Below are positions 1 through 8,421 of a stretch of 46,567 nt of DNA, one piece after another; positions within the stretch are counted from its first letter, which is position 1; every line of letters begins with the position of its first letter. The notes under the pieces were generated by a model. It worked only from the letters and a program-made list of their open reading frames with translations. It was not told where the DNA came from and ran no database searches. The position numbers and the translations under genes were made by a program. Origin of the DNA: an uncultured Actinomycetes bacterium (GTDB lineage: Bacteria > Actinomycetota > Actinomycetes > Actinomycetales > Microbacteriaceae); contig CAIXMB010000143.1 of the NCBI GenBank assembly GCA_903920435.1, forward strand, positions 1 through 46,567. The letters are read 5' to 3'.

Positions 1-467
1 CCGTGGCGCACGGCGATGATTGGGAAGGTGCGCGCGTTGCCGGCCTTGAACCGTGCCGCGAACCGGTCGATCACATCGACGTCGTGCTCGTAGCTGAGTT
101 TCTTGCGGGCGTCTTTGAGGGCGAGCCACTCGAGCCCGGCGATCTCGTCGTTCGGGGTGAAGCGCGCGAGCTCGAGGTCGTGGTCGTTCACCTCGGCCGA
201 CCAGTAGTAGACGACCTTCTCGCGGCCGCCCGGTAGCACGTACTCGACGGTGCCGAGCGGCGCCCCCAGCACGATGGCCAGCCCGGTCTCCTCGCGGATC
301 TCGCGCACCGCGGTCTGGGGCAGCGTCTCGCCCGGGTCGACTTTGCCCTTGGGTAGGGAGGTGTCGGCGTGCGCGCCGCGATACACCACGAGCACTTTGG
401 GCTTGCCGTCAACCATGCGCCAGCACACGGCTCCGGCCGCGAGGACCGGGGTCGCTGCCACGCTCAC
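1..467 (-). CDS. NUDIX hydrolase with histidine-phosphatase tail (MutT1-like), 3' end cut by window edge
   Basis: Reverse-strand reading from a GTG at 467, which overlaps the ppk stop (GTGA), gives a protein of at least 155 residues. A complete NUDIX box lies at about residues 40-62 (G-x5-E-x7-REIREETGL), preceded by a beta-rich start. The visible end reads IIAVRHG, the opening RHG motif of a histidine phosphatase domain. This NUDIX plus phosphatase arrangement is that of mycobacterial MutT1, which degrades 8-oxo-dGTP and diadenosine polyphosphates. The overlap with ppk implies one transcript and translational coupling; both gene products act on phosphoanhydrides. The phosphatase domain itself lies outside the window, so the fusion is inferred from its first residues. 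Confidence 0.85.
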   Translation of the reverse strand, partial: MSVAATPVLAAGAVCWRMVDGKPKVLVVYRGAHADTSLPKGKVDPGETLPQTAVREIREETGLAIVLGAPLGTVEYVLPGGREKVVYYWSAEVNDHDLELARFTPNDEIAGLEWLALKDARKKLSYEHDVDVIDRFAARFKAGNARTFPIIAVRH

Positions 468-2644
468 CGAAGTGACCCGCCGCGCTTCCGCTGTGAGATC
501 TGCCTCATGAGAACATTCTGCATGTCTTCGAGGGGTGTGCCGTCCTCCGCGACGCTGTGGCGGGTCCACGCGCCATCCGGCTCGAGGTGCCACGAGCTCG
601 TCTCGGGCGACATCGCGAGGTCGAACAGTGCGTCGAGCTCCTGCAGGTGGTCGGGGTCGGTGAGCCGTACGAGCGCCTCGACGCGGCGGTCGAGGTTGCG
701 GTGCATCATGTCGGAGCTGCCGATGTAGACCTGCGGGTCGCCGTTGTTGTGGAACGAGAACACGCGCGCGTGCTCGAGGTACCGGCCCAGGATCGACCGC
801 ACGGTGATGTTCTCGCTCATGCCCTCGACGCCCGGCTTGAGCGAGCAGATGCCGCGCACGACGAGCTCGACGGGAACCCCCGCGTTGCTCGCGCGGTAGA
901 GCGCGTCGATGATCGCCTCGTCCACGATCGAGTTGAGCTTGATGCGAATGCCCGACGGATACCCGTTCCGAGCGTTCTCCGCCTCGAGCGCGATGCGCTT
1001 CAGAAGTCCCTTGCGCAAATGCAGTGGGGCCACGAGCAGGCGCTTGAACTTCTTCTCGATCGCGTACCCGGAGAGTTCGTTGAACAACCGCGTGAGGTCC
1101 TTGCCCACGGTGTCGCTCGCCGTGAGCAGGCCGAGGTCTTCGTAGATGCGGCTGGTCTTCGGGTTGTAGTTGCCCGTGCCGATGTGGCTGTAGTGGCGCA
1201 GCACGCCGTTCTCCTGGCGCACGACGAGGGCGAGCTTGCAGTGGGTCTTGAGGCCGACGAGGCCGTAGACGACGTGCACTCCGGCCTTCTCGAGCTTGCG
1301 CGCCCACGAGATGTTGGCGGTCTCGTCGAAGCGCGCCTTGATCTCGACGAGCGCGAGCACCGCCTTGCCCGCCTCGGCCGCGGCGATGAGCGCCTCGACG
1401 ATGGGGCTGTCGCCGCTCGTGCGGTAGAGGGTCTGCTTGATGGCGAGCACGTTGGGGTCGGCGGCCGCCTGCTCGAGGAACGCCTGCACGCTCGTCGAGA
1501 ACGACTCGTACGGGTGGTGCAGCAGCACATCCTGCTTGGCGATCGAGGCGAAGATGTCGGGCTGCGCGTTGGGCTCGCCCGGCAGCAGCTGCACCGCGGT
1601 CGTGGGCAGGTGCTTGGTGTACTTGAGCGACGGGCGGTCGATCCGAGTCAGCTGGAACAGTCCGCCGAGGTCAAGGGGCGCGGGCAGCCGGTAGACCTCC
1701 TGCTCGGTGATGCTCAACTCGCTCATGAGCAGACCGAGGGTCACGTCATCCATGTCGTCGGTGATCTCGAGACGGATGGGCGGCCCGAACCGGCGGTTGA
1801 GGATCTGCTTCTCGAGCGCCTGCAGCAGGTTCTCCGACTCGTCTTCGTCGACCTCGACGTCTTCGTTGCGGGTCACGCGGAACTCGTGGTGCTCGAGGAT
1901 CTCCATGCCCGGGAACAGGTCGCCGAGGTGGTTGGAGATGAGGTCTTCGAGCGGGATGAACCGCAGCAGGCCGCTGTTGTCGTCGGGCAGCTGCACGAAT
2001 CGCGGCAGGTTCTGCGGAACCTTGAGGCGCGCGAACTCCTCCTTGCCCGTCTTGGGGCTGCGCACGCGGATCGACAGGTTGAGCGAGAGCCCGGAGATAT
2101 AAGGGAAAGGATGCGCGGGGTCGACCGCGAGCGGCATGAGCACCGGGAAGATCTGGCTCGAGAAGATCTCGTCGATGCGCACCCGGTCGGCCTCGCCGAG
2201 GTCGGCCCAGGTCTCGATGTGGATTCCGGCGTCGTCAAGGGCCGGCTTGACCATGGTGCGGAAGGCGAGCGCGTGCCGCTCTTGCAGCTCGTGCGCCTTC
2301 GCGCTCACGTCGGCGAGTACGTCGGCGGGCGCCGTGCCGATGTTGGTGGGAACCGCCAGCCCGGTCGCGATGCGGCGCTTGAGGCCAGCGACGCGCACCA
2401 TGAAGAACTCGTCGAGGTTGCTCGAGAAGATAGCGAGGAAGTTCGCCCGCTCCAGCAGCGGCAGCGTGGGGTCTTCGGCGAGCTCGAGCACACGCTGGTT
2501 GAACGCGAGCCAGCTCAGCTCGCGGTCGAGGTAGCGCTCGAGGGGCAGCGTGCCGTCATCGACGCTCGACGACTCGTCGAGGTCGTATTCGTCGAGGGAA
2601 TCGGTGGCGGCACCGGCGTCGGCGAGGTTGTTCAGGCTGTCCAT
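464..2644 (-). CDS. ppk: Polyphosphate kinase 1 (RNA degradosome polyphosphate kinase)
   Basis: A 726-residue protein, normal length for PPK1. It makes inorganic polyphosphate reversibly from the ATP gamma-phosphate. The N-terminal domain begins at about residue 37 with the family-typical [18 protein letters not shown]. The kinase core shows the phosphohistidine region KTHCKLAL (His about residue 467) and [12 protein letters not shown] just after it, then the C-terminal domain with [17 protein letters not shown]. The first 36 residues are acidic and probably disordered. The ATG start is the first in frame, followed upstream by a palindromic repeat. It overlaps the downstream NUDIX gene by 4 bp. 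Phosphate control by the RegX3 system further along the window is possible but no box was identified here. Confidence 0.97.
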   Translation of the reverse strand: MDSLNNLADAGAATDSLDEYDLDESSSVDDGTLPLERYLDRELSWLAFNQRVLELAEDPTLPLLERANFLAIFSSNLDEFFMVRVAGLKRRIATGLAVPTNIGTAPADVLADVSAKAHELQERHALAFRTMVKPALDDAGIHIETWADLGEADRVRIDEIFSSQIFPVLMPLAVDPAHPFPYISGLSLNLSIRVRSPKTGKEEFARLKVPQNLPRFVQLPDDNSGLLRFIPLEDLISNHLGDLFPGMEILEHHEFRVTRNEDVEVDEDESENLLQALEKQILNRRFGPPIRLEITDDMDDVTLGLLMSELSITEQEVYRLPAPLDLGGLFQLTRIDRPSLKYTKHLPTTAVQLLPGEPNAQPDIFASIAKQDVLLHHPYESFSTSVQAFLEQAAADPNVLAIKQTLYRTSGDSPIVEALIAAAEAGKAVLALVEIKARFDETANISWARKLEKAGVHVVYGLVGLKTHCKLALVVRQENGVLRHYSHIGTGNYNPKTSRIYEDLGLLTASDTVGKDLTRLFNELSGYAIEKKFKRLLVAPLHLRKGLLKRIALEAENARNGYPSGIRIKLNSIVDEAIIDALYRASNAGVPVELVVRGICSLKPGVEGMSENITVRSILGRYLEHARVFSFHNNGDPQVYIGSSDMMHRNLDRRVEALVRLTDPDHLQELDALFDLAMSPETSSWHLEPDGAWTRHSVAEDGTPLEDMQNVLMRQISQRKRGGSLR

Positions 2645-2694
2645 CCGCCAATCCTGCCACTGACGCGTGAACGCGCGATTAACTGGACTTTCGC

Positions 2695-2779
2695 GGGTTG
2701 AGTAGGCCGCCCGCGGCCGTATCGAAACCGGTCCGTTCCAGGGTTTCGATACAGGCGCTAGAGCGCCTTACTCAACCCG
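2695..2779. repeat. Palindromic repeat, family A (GGTTGAGTAG ... CTACTCAACC type)
   Basis: Left arm begins gggttgagtaggccgcc and runs to gtatcgaaacc; right arm begins ggtttcgatac and ends gccttactcaaccc, so the two ends are inverted copies of each other. The element lies between ppk and mshD. Its terminal ctcaaccc supplies the TGA stop codon of mshD (reverse strand, 2772-2774). Similar elements occur at 3171, 31085, 31708 and 46448. It may form a hairpin in RNA; no T-run follows, so a terminator role is only possible. Confidence 0.85.
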
Positions 2780-3668
2780 CCTTGTACTGGATGTCGACCG
2801 ACCGATCGGTGAACCCGAACGAGCGGTACAGGGCGAGTGCGGGCGCGTTGTCGCCCTCGACGTACAGGTGCGCGGTACGGATGCCGCGGCTCGCCAGCCG
2901 CGCCAGCCCGGCCTCCACCAGCCGGCGTCCCAGCCCTTCCCCCTGCCGCTCGGGCGAGACCCCGACCACGTAGAACTCGCCCTCGCCGCCCTCGACCTTC
3001 ATCCACGAGTAGCCGATCAACTCGGCGCCGTCCCAGAGGAGGAGGAAGTCGTCGGTGTCGAACCAGGGCTCGGCGGTGAGGGCGTCGAGGTCGGCGCGGG
3101 TGACGCCGCCCTGCTCGGGGTGGTGGGCGAAGGCGCGGGCGTTGAGGTCGAGCCAGGCGTCGGCGTCGCCGGTTGAGTAGGCGCTCCAGCGCCTGGGCCC
3201 ACGCCGCGCCGGTTCCGACGCGCCGCGCAGCGGTGTGGCGGCCGTGCCGGTGGGGAGCGAAACCTCGTCCGGTTTCGATACGGCCGCGGGCGGCCTACTC
3301 AACCCGCGACGCTCGAGGTGCAGCAGCGTGCGGGCGGCGACCAGTCCGTGGCGGGCAGCGAGCGCCCGCGCGGCCGGGTGGTCGCCGTGCGCCCAGAACA
3401 GCGTGTCGCCCTGGGCGAGGAGGTGCTCGAGCATGCGGGTTCCGTGGCCGTGCGCGCGCGCATCCGGGTCGACGACGAATTCGGCCTCGGTACCGTTCGA
3501 CAGTGCTGCTGCCGGGCCCAGCCAGGTGAGCTCGTGGGAAGGGTCGATGAGGGCGCCGTCCGAGAACGGGGGAGAGCCGTCGGCTGCTGTCGCCCGAGCG
3601 ATGAGCCCTTCGAGAGCCTCAGGACGCGGGCGCGGGCGCGAGTCGCTCGGCGTCATCGTCGTAGACAT
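2772..3668 (-). CDS. mshD: Mycothiol synthase (double GNAT acetyltransferase) with a repeat-encoded linker
   Basis: A 298-residue protein with two GNAT domains. MshD transfers acetyl from acetyl-CoA to the cysteinyl amine in the last step of mycothiol synthesis. The C-terminal domain carries the acetyl-CoA motif ([21 protein letters not shown]) and ends [20 protein letters not shown], typical of MshD. The N-terminal domain ends near residue 121. Residues about 122-166 are encoded by a family A palindromic repeat and link the two domains. The start (ATG 3668) lies inside glnR by 50 bp and lacks a clear ribosome site; ATG 3656 is an alternative. A family B repeat encodes PEALEGL near the N-terminus. 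Adjacent glnR matches the mycobacterial gene order. Confidence 0.93.
   Translation of the reverse strand: MSTTMTPSDSRPRPRPEALEGLIARATAADGSPPFSDGALIDPSHELTWLGPAAALSNGTEAEFVVDPDARAHGHGTRMLEHLLAQGDTLFWAHGDHPAARALAARHGLVAARTLLHLERRGLSRPPAAVSKPDEVSLPTGTAATPLRGASEPARRGPRRWSAYSTGDADAWLDLNARAFAHHPEQGGVTRADLDALTAEPWFDTDDFLLLWDGAELIGYSWMKVEGGEGEFYVVGVSPERQGEGLGRRLVEAGLARLASRGIRTAHLYVEGDNAPALALYRSFGFTDRSVDIQYKAG
3171..3305. repeat. Family A palindromic repeat inside the mshD coding sequence
   Basis: Starts ggttgagtaggcgctccagc and ends ggtttcgatacggccgcggg followed by cggcctactcaaccc. The 135 bp equal 45 codons, all open in the mshD frame; translated on the reverse strand they give [12 protein letters not shown] at one end and RRWSAYSTG at the other. 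The middle part is longer than in the intergenic copies. Confidence 0.85.
3606..3624 (+). repeat. Short repeat, family B (CCCTTCGAGAGCCTCAGG), at the glnR/mshD overlap
   Basis: The 18-base core cccttcgagagcctcagg also occurs at 20702, on the opposite strand at 6115, and over its first 16 bases at 21483. Here the tca at 3619-3621 inside it is the TGA stop of glnR, while in the mshD frame the same bases encode PEALEGL. Confidence 0.8.
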
Positions 3669-4314
3669 TGAAGCGGTAGCCGACGTTGCGCACGGTACCG
3701 ATGAGGGATTCGAGGTCGCCGAGCTTGGCGCGCAGGCGGCGCACGTGCACGTCGACGGTGCGGGTTCCGCCGAAGTAGTCGTAGCCCCAGACCTCGCTGA
3801 GCAGCTGCTCGCGTGTGAAGACCCGCGACGGGTGCGTGGCCAGGAAGCGCAGCAGCTCGAACTCCTTGAACGTGAGGTCGAGGGGGCGGCCGTGCACCTT
3901 GGCGGAGTAGGAGGCCTCGTCGATGACGACGCCGGAGGCCTGGATCTTGGAGCTCGAGGAATCCTGGGCCTGGCGCCCGAGTGCGAGGCGGATGCGGGCG
4001 TCGGCCTCGGCGGGCCCGGCGGAGACGAGGATCACGTCGTCGACACCCCAGTCGGCAGAGACTGCGGTGAGCCCGCCCTCGGTGAGGATCAGGATCAGGG
4101 GAACGTTCACACCCGTGGTCGTGAGGATCTTGCACAGCGACTTGGCGCTCGCGAGATCTTGCCGGGCATCCACGAAGATGAGGTCGCAGCTGGGCGCAGT
4201 AATAAGGGACGCGGGGGAGGCAGGGATCTGCTTCGTGGTGTGGCTCAGAAGCCCCAATGCGGGAAAGACCTCAGTGTCGACCGCAGAGGTCAGGATCAAC
4301 AGCTGCGCCAACAT
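3619..4314 (-). CDS. glnR: GlnR-type orphan OmpR-family response regulator
   Basis: A 231-residue protein with an N-terminal receiver-like domain (residues 1-115) and a C-terminal winged helix (about 140-222, with [20 protein letters not shown] and [13 protein letters not shown]). The receiver has the aspartate region LIFVDA (Asp49) and the segment VTEGGL/VSADWG-like wording characteristic of GlnR, the master regulator of nitrogen assimilation in actinobacteria, which works without a partner kinase. No histidine kinase lies beside it. The start ATG has GGAGG immediately upstream. Its stop codon falls within a family B repeat and mshD begins inside its 3' end, as in the mycobacterial glnR-mshD pair. 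Confidence 0.85.
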   Translation of the reverse strand: MLAQLLILTSAVDTEVFPALGLLSHTTKQIPASPASLITAPSCDLIFVDARQDLASAKSLCKILTTTGVNVPLILILTEGGLTAVSADWGVDDVILVSAGPAEADARIRLALGRQAQDSSSSKIQASGVVIDEASYSAKVHGRPLDLTFKEFELLRFLATHPSRVFTREQLLSEVWGYDYFGGTRTVDVHVRRLRAKLGDLESLIGTVRNVGYRFNVYDDDAERLAPAPAS

Positions 4315-4335
4315 GCCTCCAAAGTGCGTTCGGTT

Positions 4336-4341
4336 AGTCTA
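4336..4341 (-). promoter_or_regulatory. Putative -10 element of glnR (TAGACT)
   Basis: Reverse-strand TAGACT, 21 bases before the glnR ATG, leaving a short leader that includes GGAGG. No convincing -35 was seen. Confidence 0.4.
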
Positions 4342-4348
4342 CGGCGCT

Positions 4349-4354
4349 TAAGAT
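4349..4354 (+). promoter_or_regulatory. Putative -10 element (TAAGAT) of a leaderless transcript
   Basis: TAAGAT is followed by exactly six bases and then the ATG at 4361. With initiation about seven bases after the hexamer, transcription would begin at the start codon. No ribosome site is visible before that ATG. Confidence 0.5.
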
Positions 4355-4360
4355 CACTGT

Positions 4361-4618
4361 ATGACGTGGCAGATTTCCAGCGTGCTCCCGGTGTGGGTGC
4401 TCTCCCTAGTCGGTGCCATCGTCATCGCGATCGTGCTCCCGCGCGAGCAGTACCTCACGTGGGTGGCCATCGTGCTCGCGGGTGCGGTCATCCTCACCTT
4501 CCTGATCCAGCTCGGTGTGCGCCGCACCGAGGGCTTCGTCGTGCGTGCCATGGCGAGCATCGGGGTCTCGGCGATCATCCTCGCCATCGCCTCGGGCGTC
4601 GTGGCGCTGCTCGGATAG
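4361..4618 (+). CDS. Small membrane protein, three predicted transmembrane segments
   Basis: An 85-residue, strongly hydrophobic protein with membrane segments at about residues 8-27, 32-52 and 64-84, and charged loops PREQY and RRTEGF between them. The family was not recognised by name. It is divergent from glnR and heads a run of same-strand genes (36-residue membrane peptide, nitrobindin-like protein, YgfZ, FUSC protein). It lacks a ribosome site and appears leaderless. Codon use matches its neighbours, so it looks like a real resident gene. Confidence 0.75.
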   Translation: MTWQISSVLPVWVLSLVGAIVIAIVLPREQYLTWVAIVLAGAVILTFLIQLGVRRTEGFVVRAMASIGVSAIILAIASGVVALLG

Positions 4619-4627
4619 GATCGACTC

Positions 4628-4738
4628 ATGCTTCTCGCCCTTGAGCTCTTCTTCGTCGGCCTGCTCGTGCTGGCCACGCTCTCGATCGGGTTCGTCTCGG
4701 TCGTCGTTCTCTTCAACCTCTTCCGCGGCCAGCGCTAG
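4628..4738 (+). CDS. Single-pass membrane microprotein (36 aa)
   Basis: ATG 4628 to TAG 4736-4738 encodes 36 residues: a short start MLLALELFF, one long hydrophobic stretch through VVVLFN, then the basic end FRGQR. It is only nine bases after the stop of the preceding membrane protein and five before the next gene, as expected of an operon member. Function unknown. A membrane peptide of this kind could be regulatory or structural, but nothing in the sequence decides that. Confidence 0.6.
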   Translation: MLLALELFFVGLLVLATLSIGFVSVVVLFNLFRGQR

Positions 4739-4743
4739 CGCTC

Positions 4744-5343
4744 GTGGTGATCGAACTCGATCCCACCATCCCCGCTGAGCTGGCGCCCATCTCCTGGCTC
4801 ATCGGGCTGTGGGAGGGCACCGGCATCGTCGACTACAAGGTCGGCGATGAGACGCGCTCCCTCGAGTTCGGCCAGCGCATCTCGTTCACGCACGACGGCC
4901 TGCCGCACCTCAACTACAACTCGTACACCTGGCTCCTCGACGGCGAGAACACCCCGCACGTCACCGAGACCGGCTACTGGAAGCTCACCCGCCCCGCGCT
5001 CGAGGGCGACCCCGGTCCGGGTCTGCTGCCGGGCGTCGGCGCGCGGCCGTTCACCACGCCCCAGGCCGTGGAGACCCTGCGCCGCTCCGACGGGAGTTTC
5101 GAGATCGAGGTGTCGATCGTGCATCCGGGCGGCGTCAACGAGTTCTACCTGGGTCGCGCGGTTCCCGCACGCATCTACCTGTCGACGGATGCCGTCATGA
5201 GAACTGCCTCGGCGAAGGAGTACACAGCGGCCACCCGCCTCTACGGCCTCGTCGACAACCACCTGCTCTGGGCGTGGGACATCGCCGCCCTCGGCCAGGA
5301 CCTCCGCACCCACGCGTCGGGGCGGCTCGCTCGTGTGGAGTGA
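4744..5343 (+). CDS. Nitrobindin-like / FABP-family heme-binding beta-barrel protein (DUF1794)
   Basis: A 199-residue protein, starting at a GTG. It has the family signature GLWEGTG near the N-terminus (about residues 27-33), followed by alternating polar and hydrophobic strands (FGQRISFTHDGLPHLNYNSYTW; HVTETGYWKL). Nitrobindins are small barrels that bind heme at a C-terminal histidine and handle nitric oxide or peroxynitrite. Candidate ligand histidines lie in the last third (NHLLWAWD, RTHASG). The gene overlaps ygfZ by 11 bp. A relative, Rv0813c, lies near glnR in M. tuberculosis, so the neighbourhood is conserved. Confidence 0.85.
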   Translation: MVIELDPTIPAELAPISWLIGLWEGTGIVDYKVGDETRSLEFGQRISFTHDGLPHLNYNSYTWLLDGENTPHVTETGYWKLTRPALEGDPGPGLLPGVGARPFTTPQAVETLRRSDGSFEIEVSIVHPGGVNEFYLGRAVPARIYLSTDAVMRTASAKEYTAATRLYGLVDNHLLWAWDIAALGQDLRTHASGRLARVE

Positions 5344-6346
5344 CCGCCCGGGGGCCGTCGGCTCTCCTCCCCAGCACTACGGCAATCCGCTCGGTGAGCA
5401 GAAGGCCCTGGTCGCCGGCGACGCTCTCGTCGACCTGTCGGACCGCGGCATCATCACCCTCGTCGGGCCCGATCGGCTCACCTGGCTCGACTCATTGACG
5501 TCGCAGTCGCTCTCGGGGTTGCAGCCCGGGGAATCGGCCGAGACCCTGCTGCTCGACCCGACCGGTCGCCTCGAGCACGCGATCCGCGTCGTCGATGATG
5601 GCGAGACGACCTGGCTGCTGACCGACAACGCCCCCGCGCTCGCCGCGTGGCTCAGCCGCATGGTGTTCATGCTGCGGGTGACGGTCACGGATGTCTCCGA
5701 CACCTATTACACGGTGGGCACTCTCGGGACCCCGCCCTCCGATGCCGTGGTCACCTGGGTCGACCCGTGGGAAGCGGGCCCGGGTCACACCTACGCTGCT
5801 TCGCGGCCCGACGCGCCCTGGTCGTACCGCGAGTTCGTAGTTCCCCTTTCCTTCAGCTGGAGCGGCCCCGTCGCCGGCACCCTCGCCCTCGAGGCCCTGC
5901 GCATCGCCGCGTGGCGACCGCGGTCGACGGATGCCGACGAGCGCACGATCCCGCACGAACTCGATTGGCTCCGTAGCGCCGTTCACCTCACCAAGGGCTG
6001 CTACCGCGGACAGGAAACCGTCGCCAAGGTACACAACCTCGGCCATCCTCCGCGCCGGCTCGTGCTGCTGCACCTCGATGGCACGGTGCCGGCTGCCGGT
6101 TCGGTGGTCTCGCTCCCTGAGGCTCTCGAAGGGCAGGTCGGTATCGTCACCTCCTCCGCCCTGCACTGGGACCTCGGCCCCATCGCCTTGGCCGTGATCA
6201 AGCGCAGCGTCGATCCCACCATCGACCTCGTGGTAACCACCGACGACGGTGTCATCGCCGCGGCCCAAGAGGTCATCGTGCCGACCGACGCGGGCGCTTC
6301 CGCGAACGTTCCCCGACTGCCGCGGCTCGGCGCCGTTCACCGCTAG
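5333..6346 (+). CDS. ygfZ: YgfZ/GcvT-family tetrahydrofolate-binding protein
   Basis: A 337-residue protein with the diagnostic motif KGCYRGQE (about residues 222-229), whose cysteine is the conserved YgfZ cysteine. YgfZ proteins use folate to support assembly or repair of certain iron-sulfur enzymes. The N-terminal half carries GVPGPDRL-like folding seen in GcvT relatives (LVGPDRLTWLDSLTSQ; LLDPTGRLEHAIRV). The GTG start overlaps the previous gene. A family B repeat encodes PEALEG at about residues 261-266, in the loop before VGIVTSSA, so a short extraneous peptide has probably been added or substituted there without breaking the frame. Confidence 0.93.
   Translation: MWSDRPGAVGSPPQHYGNPLGEQKALVAGDALVDLSDRGIITLVGPDRLTWLDSLTSQSLSGLQPGESAETLLLDPTGRLEHAIRVVDDGETTWLLTDNAPALAAWLSRMVFMLRVTVTDVSDTYYTVGTLGTPPSDAVVTWVDPWEAGPGHTYAASRPDAPWSYREFVVPLSFSWSGPVAGTLALEALRIAAWRPRSTDADERTIPHELDWLRSAVHLTKGCYRGQETVAKVHNLGHPPRRLVLLHLDGTVPAAGSVVSLPEALEGQVGIVTSSALHWDLGPIALAVIKRSVDPTIDLVVTTDDGVIAAAQEVIVPTDAGASANVPRLPRLGAVHR
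6115..6133 (-). repeat. Family B repeat inside ygfZ
   Basis: ccctgaggctctcgaaggg is the exact reverse complement of the copy at 20702-20720. It is read in frame as PEALEG. Confidence 0.85.
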
Positions 6347-6349
6347 CCC

Positions 6350-7447
6350 GTGACCGAGAGCGCCCCGCTGCGACGGCTCGCCCGCAGGGTGCAGGTGCGG
6401 GCACAGGTGCGCGCGGGCATCCGGCGGGCTTCGCAGTCGCTGCCCGCGGCGCTGCAGATCGTCATCGCGGCGGTGGCGTCGTACTCGATCGCGCACTTCC
6501 TGCTCGGGCACGCGACGCCGCTGATCGCGGTGACGGTGACGATCACCTCGCTCGGGATCGCCCGCGACGCCCGCCCGCGCAAGGTGCTCGAGACGGCGAT
6601 CGGGGTGACGGTCGGCATCGCGCTCAGCGAGGTCATCGTGCTGGTGATCGGAAAGGGCGGCTGGCAGCTCGCGATCGTGCTGTTCGCGACGCTCGTGATC
6701 ACGCGGGCCGTGTCGGCCAACCCCGCGTTCGCCGTCGCCGCCGCGGTGCAGTCCACCCTCGTCGTGCTGCTGCCGGATCCGGCCGGAGGACCGTTCACCC
6801 GTAGCCTCGACGCCCTCGTGGCCGGGGCCGTCGCGCTCGCCGTCACGGCGCTGATCCCGCGGGACCCGGCCCGCGCCGCCGCCCGGGATCGCCGCGCGCT
6901 CTTCGCCGTGCTGCAGGAGTCTCTCGACTCGGTGGTGGACTGCCTCAACGACGCGGATGAGGCCGCCGGCGAGCTCGCCCTCTCACGCCTTCGCCGCACC
7001 CAGCCGATGATCGACGCCTGGAGTATCTCGCACGACACCGCCCTCGCGGTCTCCCGCATCTCCCCGTTCCTCAGGTCGCGGCTGCCCACCCTCGAGCGCT
7101 CGACGCGGGTTCTCGCCGCGGCCGACCTGGCCTCCCGGCACCTGCGCACCCTGGCGCGCAGGGTGGAGTTCCTCGTGCGCGACGGGGTGCCGCGGCCCGC
7201 CCTCGGCGGGTTTGTGGCCCAGGTCGGCACGGGGCTCAAGCTGCTCGGTGATGAGCTGGACGATCCGCAGGTTGCGGGAGCTGCGCGCTCGTTGTTGTCG
7301 GATGTGGCGCGGCGGCTCGAGCCCGCGCCCGGGTCATCCGTGCCGGATGCGGCGATCGTGCTGCTGCTGCGGCCGCTGGTGGTGGACCTGCTCGTGGGCA
7401 CGGGGATGCCGATCGAGGAAGCGCGAGGGCTGTTGCCGAAGGTCTAG
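6350..7447 (+). CDS. FUSC-family (aromatic acid exporter-like) membrane protein
   Basis: A 365-residue protein beginning at GTG 6350, three bases after ygfZ. The N-terminal half has about five membrane segments (residues 30-165: LQIVIAAVASYSIAHFLLG, PLIAVTVTITSLGI, LETAIGVTVGIALSEVIVLVIG and others) with the conserved glycine-rich ARKVLETAIG-type turn seen in FUSC/ArAE proteins. The C-terminal half is soluble and helical, rich in arginine and leucine. Members of this family are proposed exporters of aromatic acids or related small molecules. It converges on the next gene; both stop codons share the bases CTAG. Confidence 0.8.
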   Translation: MTESAPLRRLARRVQVRAQVRAGIRRASQSLPAALQIVIAAVASYSIAHFLLGHATPLIAVTVTITSLGIARDARPRKVLETAIGVTVGIALSEVIVLVIGKGGWQLAIVLFATLVITRAVSANPAFAVAAAVQSTLVVLLPDPAGGPFTRSLDALVAGAVALAVTALIPRDPARAAARDRRALFAVLQESLDSVVDCLNDADEAAGELALSRLRRTQPMIDAWSISHDTALAVSRISPFLRSRLPTLERSTRVLAAADLASRHLRTLARRVEFLVRDGVPRPALGGFVAQVGTGLKLLGDELDDPQVAGAARSLLSDVARRLEPAPGSSVPDAAIVLLLRPLVVDLLVGTGMPIEEARGLLPKV

Positions 7448-8385
7448 TCGCAGCCGACTCCGTCCCCGTCGCGGTCGAGGTCGTAGATGTCGGAGCCGAC
7501 GACGTACACCGGCCCGTAGGTGTACGACGGTCCGTTGCCGCTTCCGCCCCCGCAATCGACGTCCGAGTCGATCGGTACGCACTGGCCCGAGTAGTTCGGG
7601 TCGCACCCGCCACCGCCACCGCCCGTGAACGGGACGGGGGCCGCGGGCGCGACGTACGTTCCGTTGGCGATGACCTGAGTCACGGGTGGGATCGTGGTGT
7701 CGGTGACGACGACCCGGCCGGTCTCGGCGCCGTCGGTGTAGGTGACCTTGTAGGTGATCGTGCGCTTGCCGGGCACGCCCGCGGTAACGACAGTTGTTGT
7801 GCCAGAGGCGAGCGAACTGTCGTCGACGGTCGTGGTCGTGAAGTCGATGGACTGCGTCTCGGTCACGGTCCTCGTGGTGACAGTCGGCTTCCGGGTAGCC
7901 GGAGTGGACGTGGGTGCGGGAGTCGTTGAGGGCTGCACCGAGGTCTCGGGCTTGCTGTCAGAACTGAACGTGAGGCTCGACGTTTCCGAGCTGGGGCGGG
8001 CGGGTACGAGACTTCCGCCGACCATGGTGACGACGAACGCACCGGCTAGGAGGACCGCCCCGAACTTCCTTCCCCGCGGAAGCCTGAGCCACGATCCGCG
8101 CCCCGTCGCGAGGATGTAGATCGCTGTGATCATCGCGGCCAGCCCGGCCCCGATGAGCAGGCCGCCCACTCCTCCCGACGCGACGAACGGAATCATCGAC
8201 AGGAGGACTGCACCGCCGACCACCCAGGTGGAGAGGCCAGCGCGGCCAGTCTGAGTTCTCGGGGGTTGGTTCTGCATGAGACCGGTCCAGCGGCTGCCGT
8301 CCCAGAATTCGTTCTGGCCAGGGCGGTTGGGGCTGGGGTACCAGGCGGCAGGCCAGGTCGGGCCGGATTCGGGTTGTTTCGGCAT
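7444..8385 (-). CDS. DUF2510 / G5 / excalibur-like membrane-anchored surface protein
   Basis: Read from ATG 8385, which has GAGG six bases upstream; a GTG at 8397 is a weaker alternative. The 313-residue protein has an N-terminal DUF2510 module (WYPSPNRPGQNEFWDGSRW), three membrane segments (about residues 50-130), a Ser/Thr/Pro-rich stretch, a G5 domain (about 170-225: TETQSIDFTTT ... GVPGKRTITYKVTY), a glycine-rich hinge and a C-terminal calcium-binding-like end DLDRDGDGVGCD, resembling excalibur. The extracellular part probably binds cell-wall or polysaccharide material. Four cysteines in the last 50 residues may form disulfides. Function beyond surface association is unknown. Confidence 0.8.
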   Translation of the reverse strand: MPKQPESGPTWPAAWYPSPNRPGQNEFWDGSRWTGLMQNQPPRTQTGRAGLSTWVVGGAVLLSMIPFVASGGVGGLLIGAGLAAMITAIYILATGRGSWLRLPRGRKFGAVLLAGAFVVTMVGGSLVPARPSSETSSLTFSSDSKPETSVQPSTTPAPTSTPATRKPTVTTRTVTETQSIDFTTTTVDDSSLASGTTTVVTAGVPGKRTITYKVTYTDGAETGRVVVTDTTIPPVTQVIANGTYVAPAAPVPFTGGGGGGCDPNYSGQCVPIDSDVDCGGGSGNGPSYTYGPVYVVGSDIYDLDRDGDGVGCD

Positions 8386-8421
8386 GGTGAGCCTCACTCG
8401 GGTTGTGAGGGAAGCGTAGAC

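Noticed and set aside
557-2701. A 714-codon forward frame opposite ppk
   Set aside because: Mirror-frame artefact of a GC-rich gene; ppk on the other strand has complete catalytic motifs.
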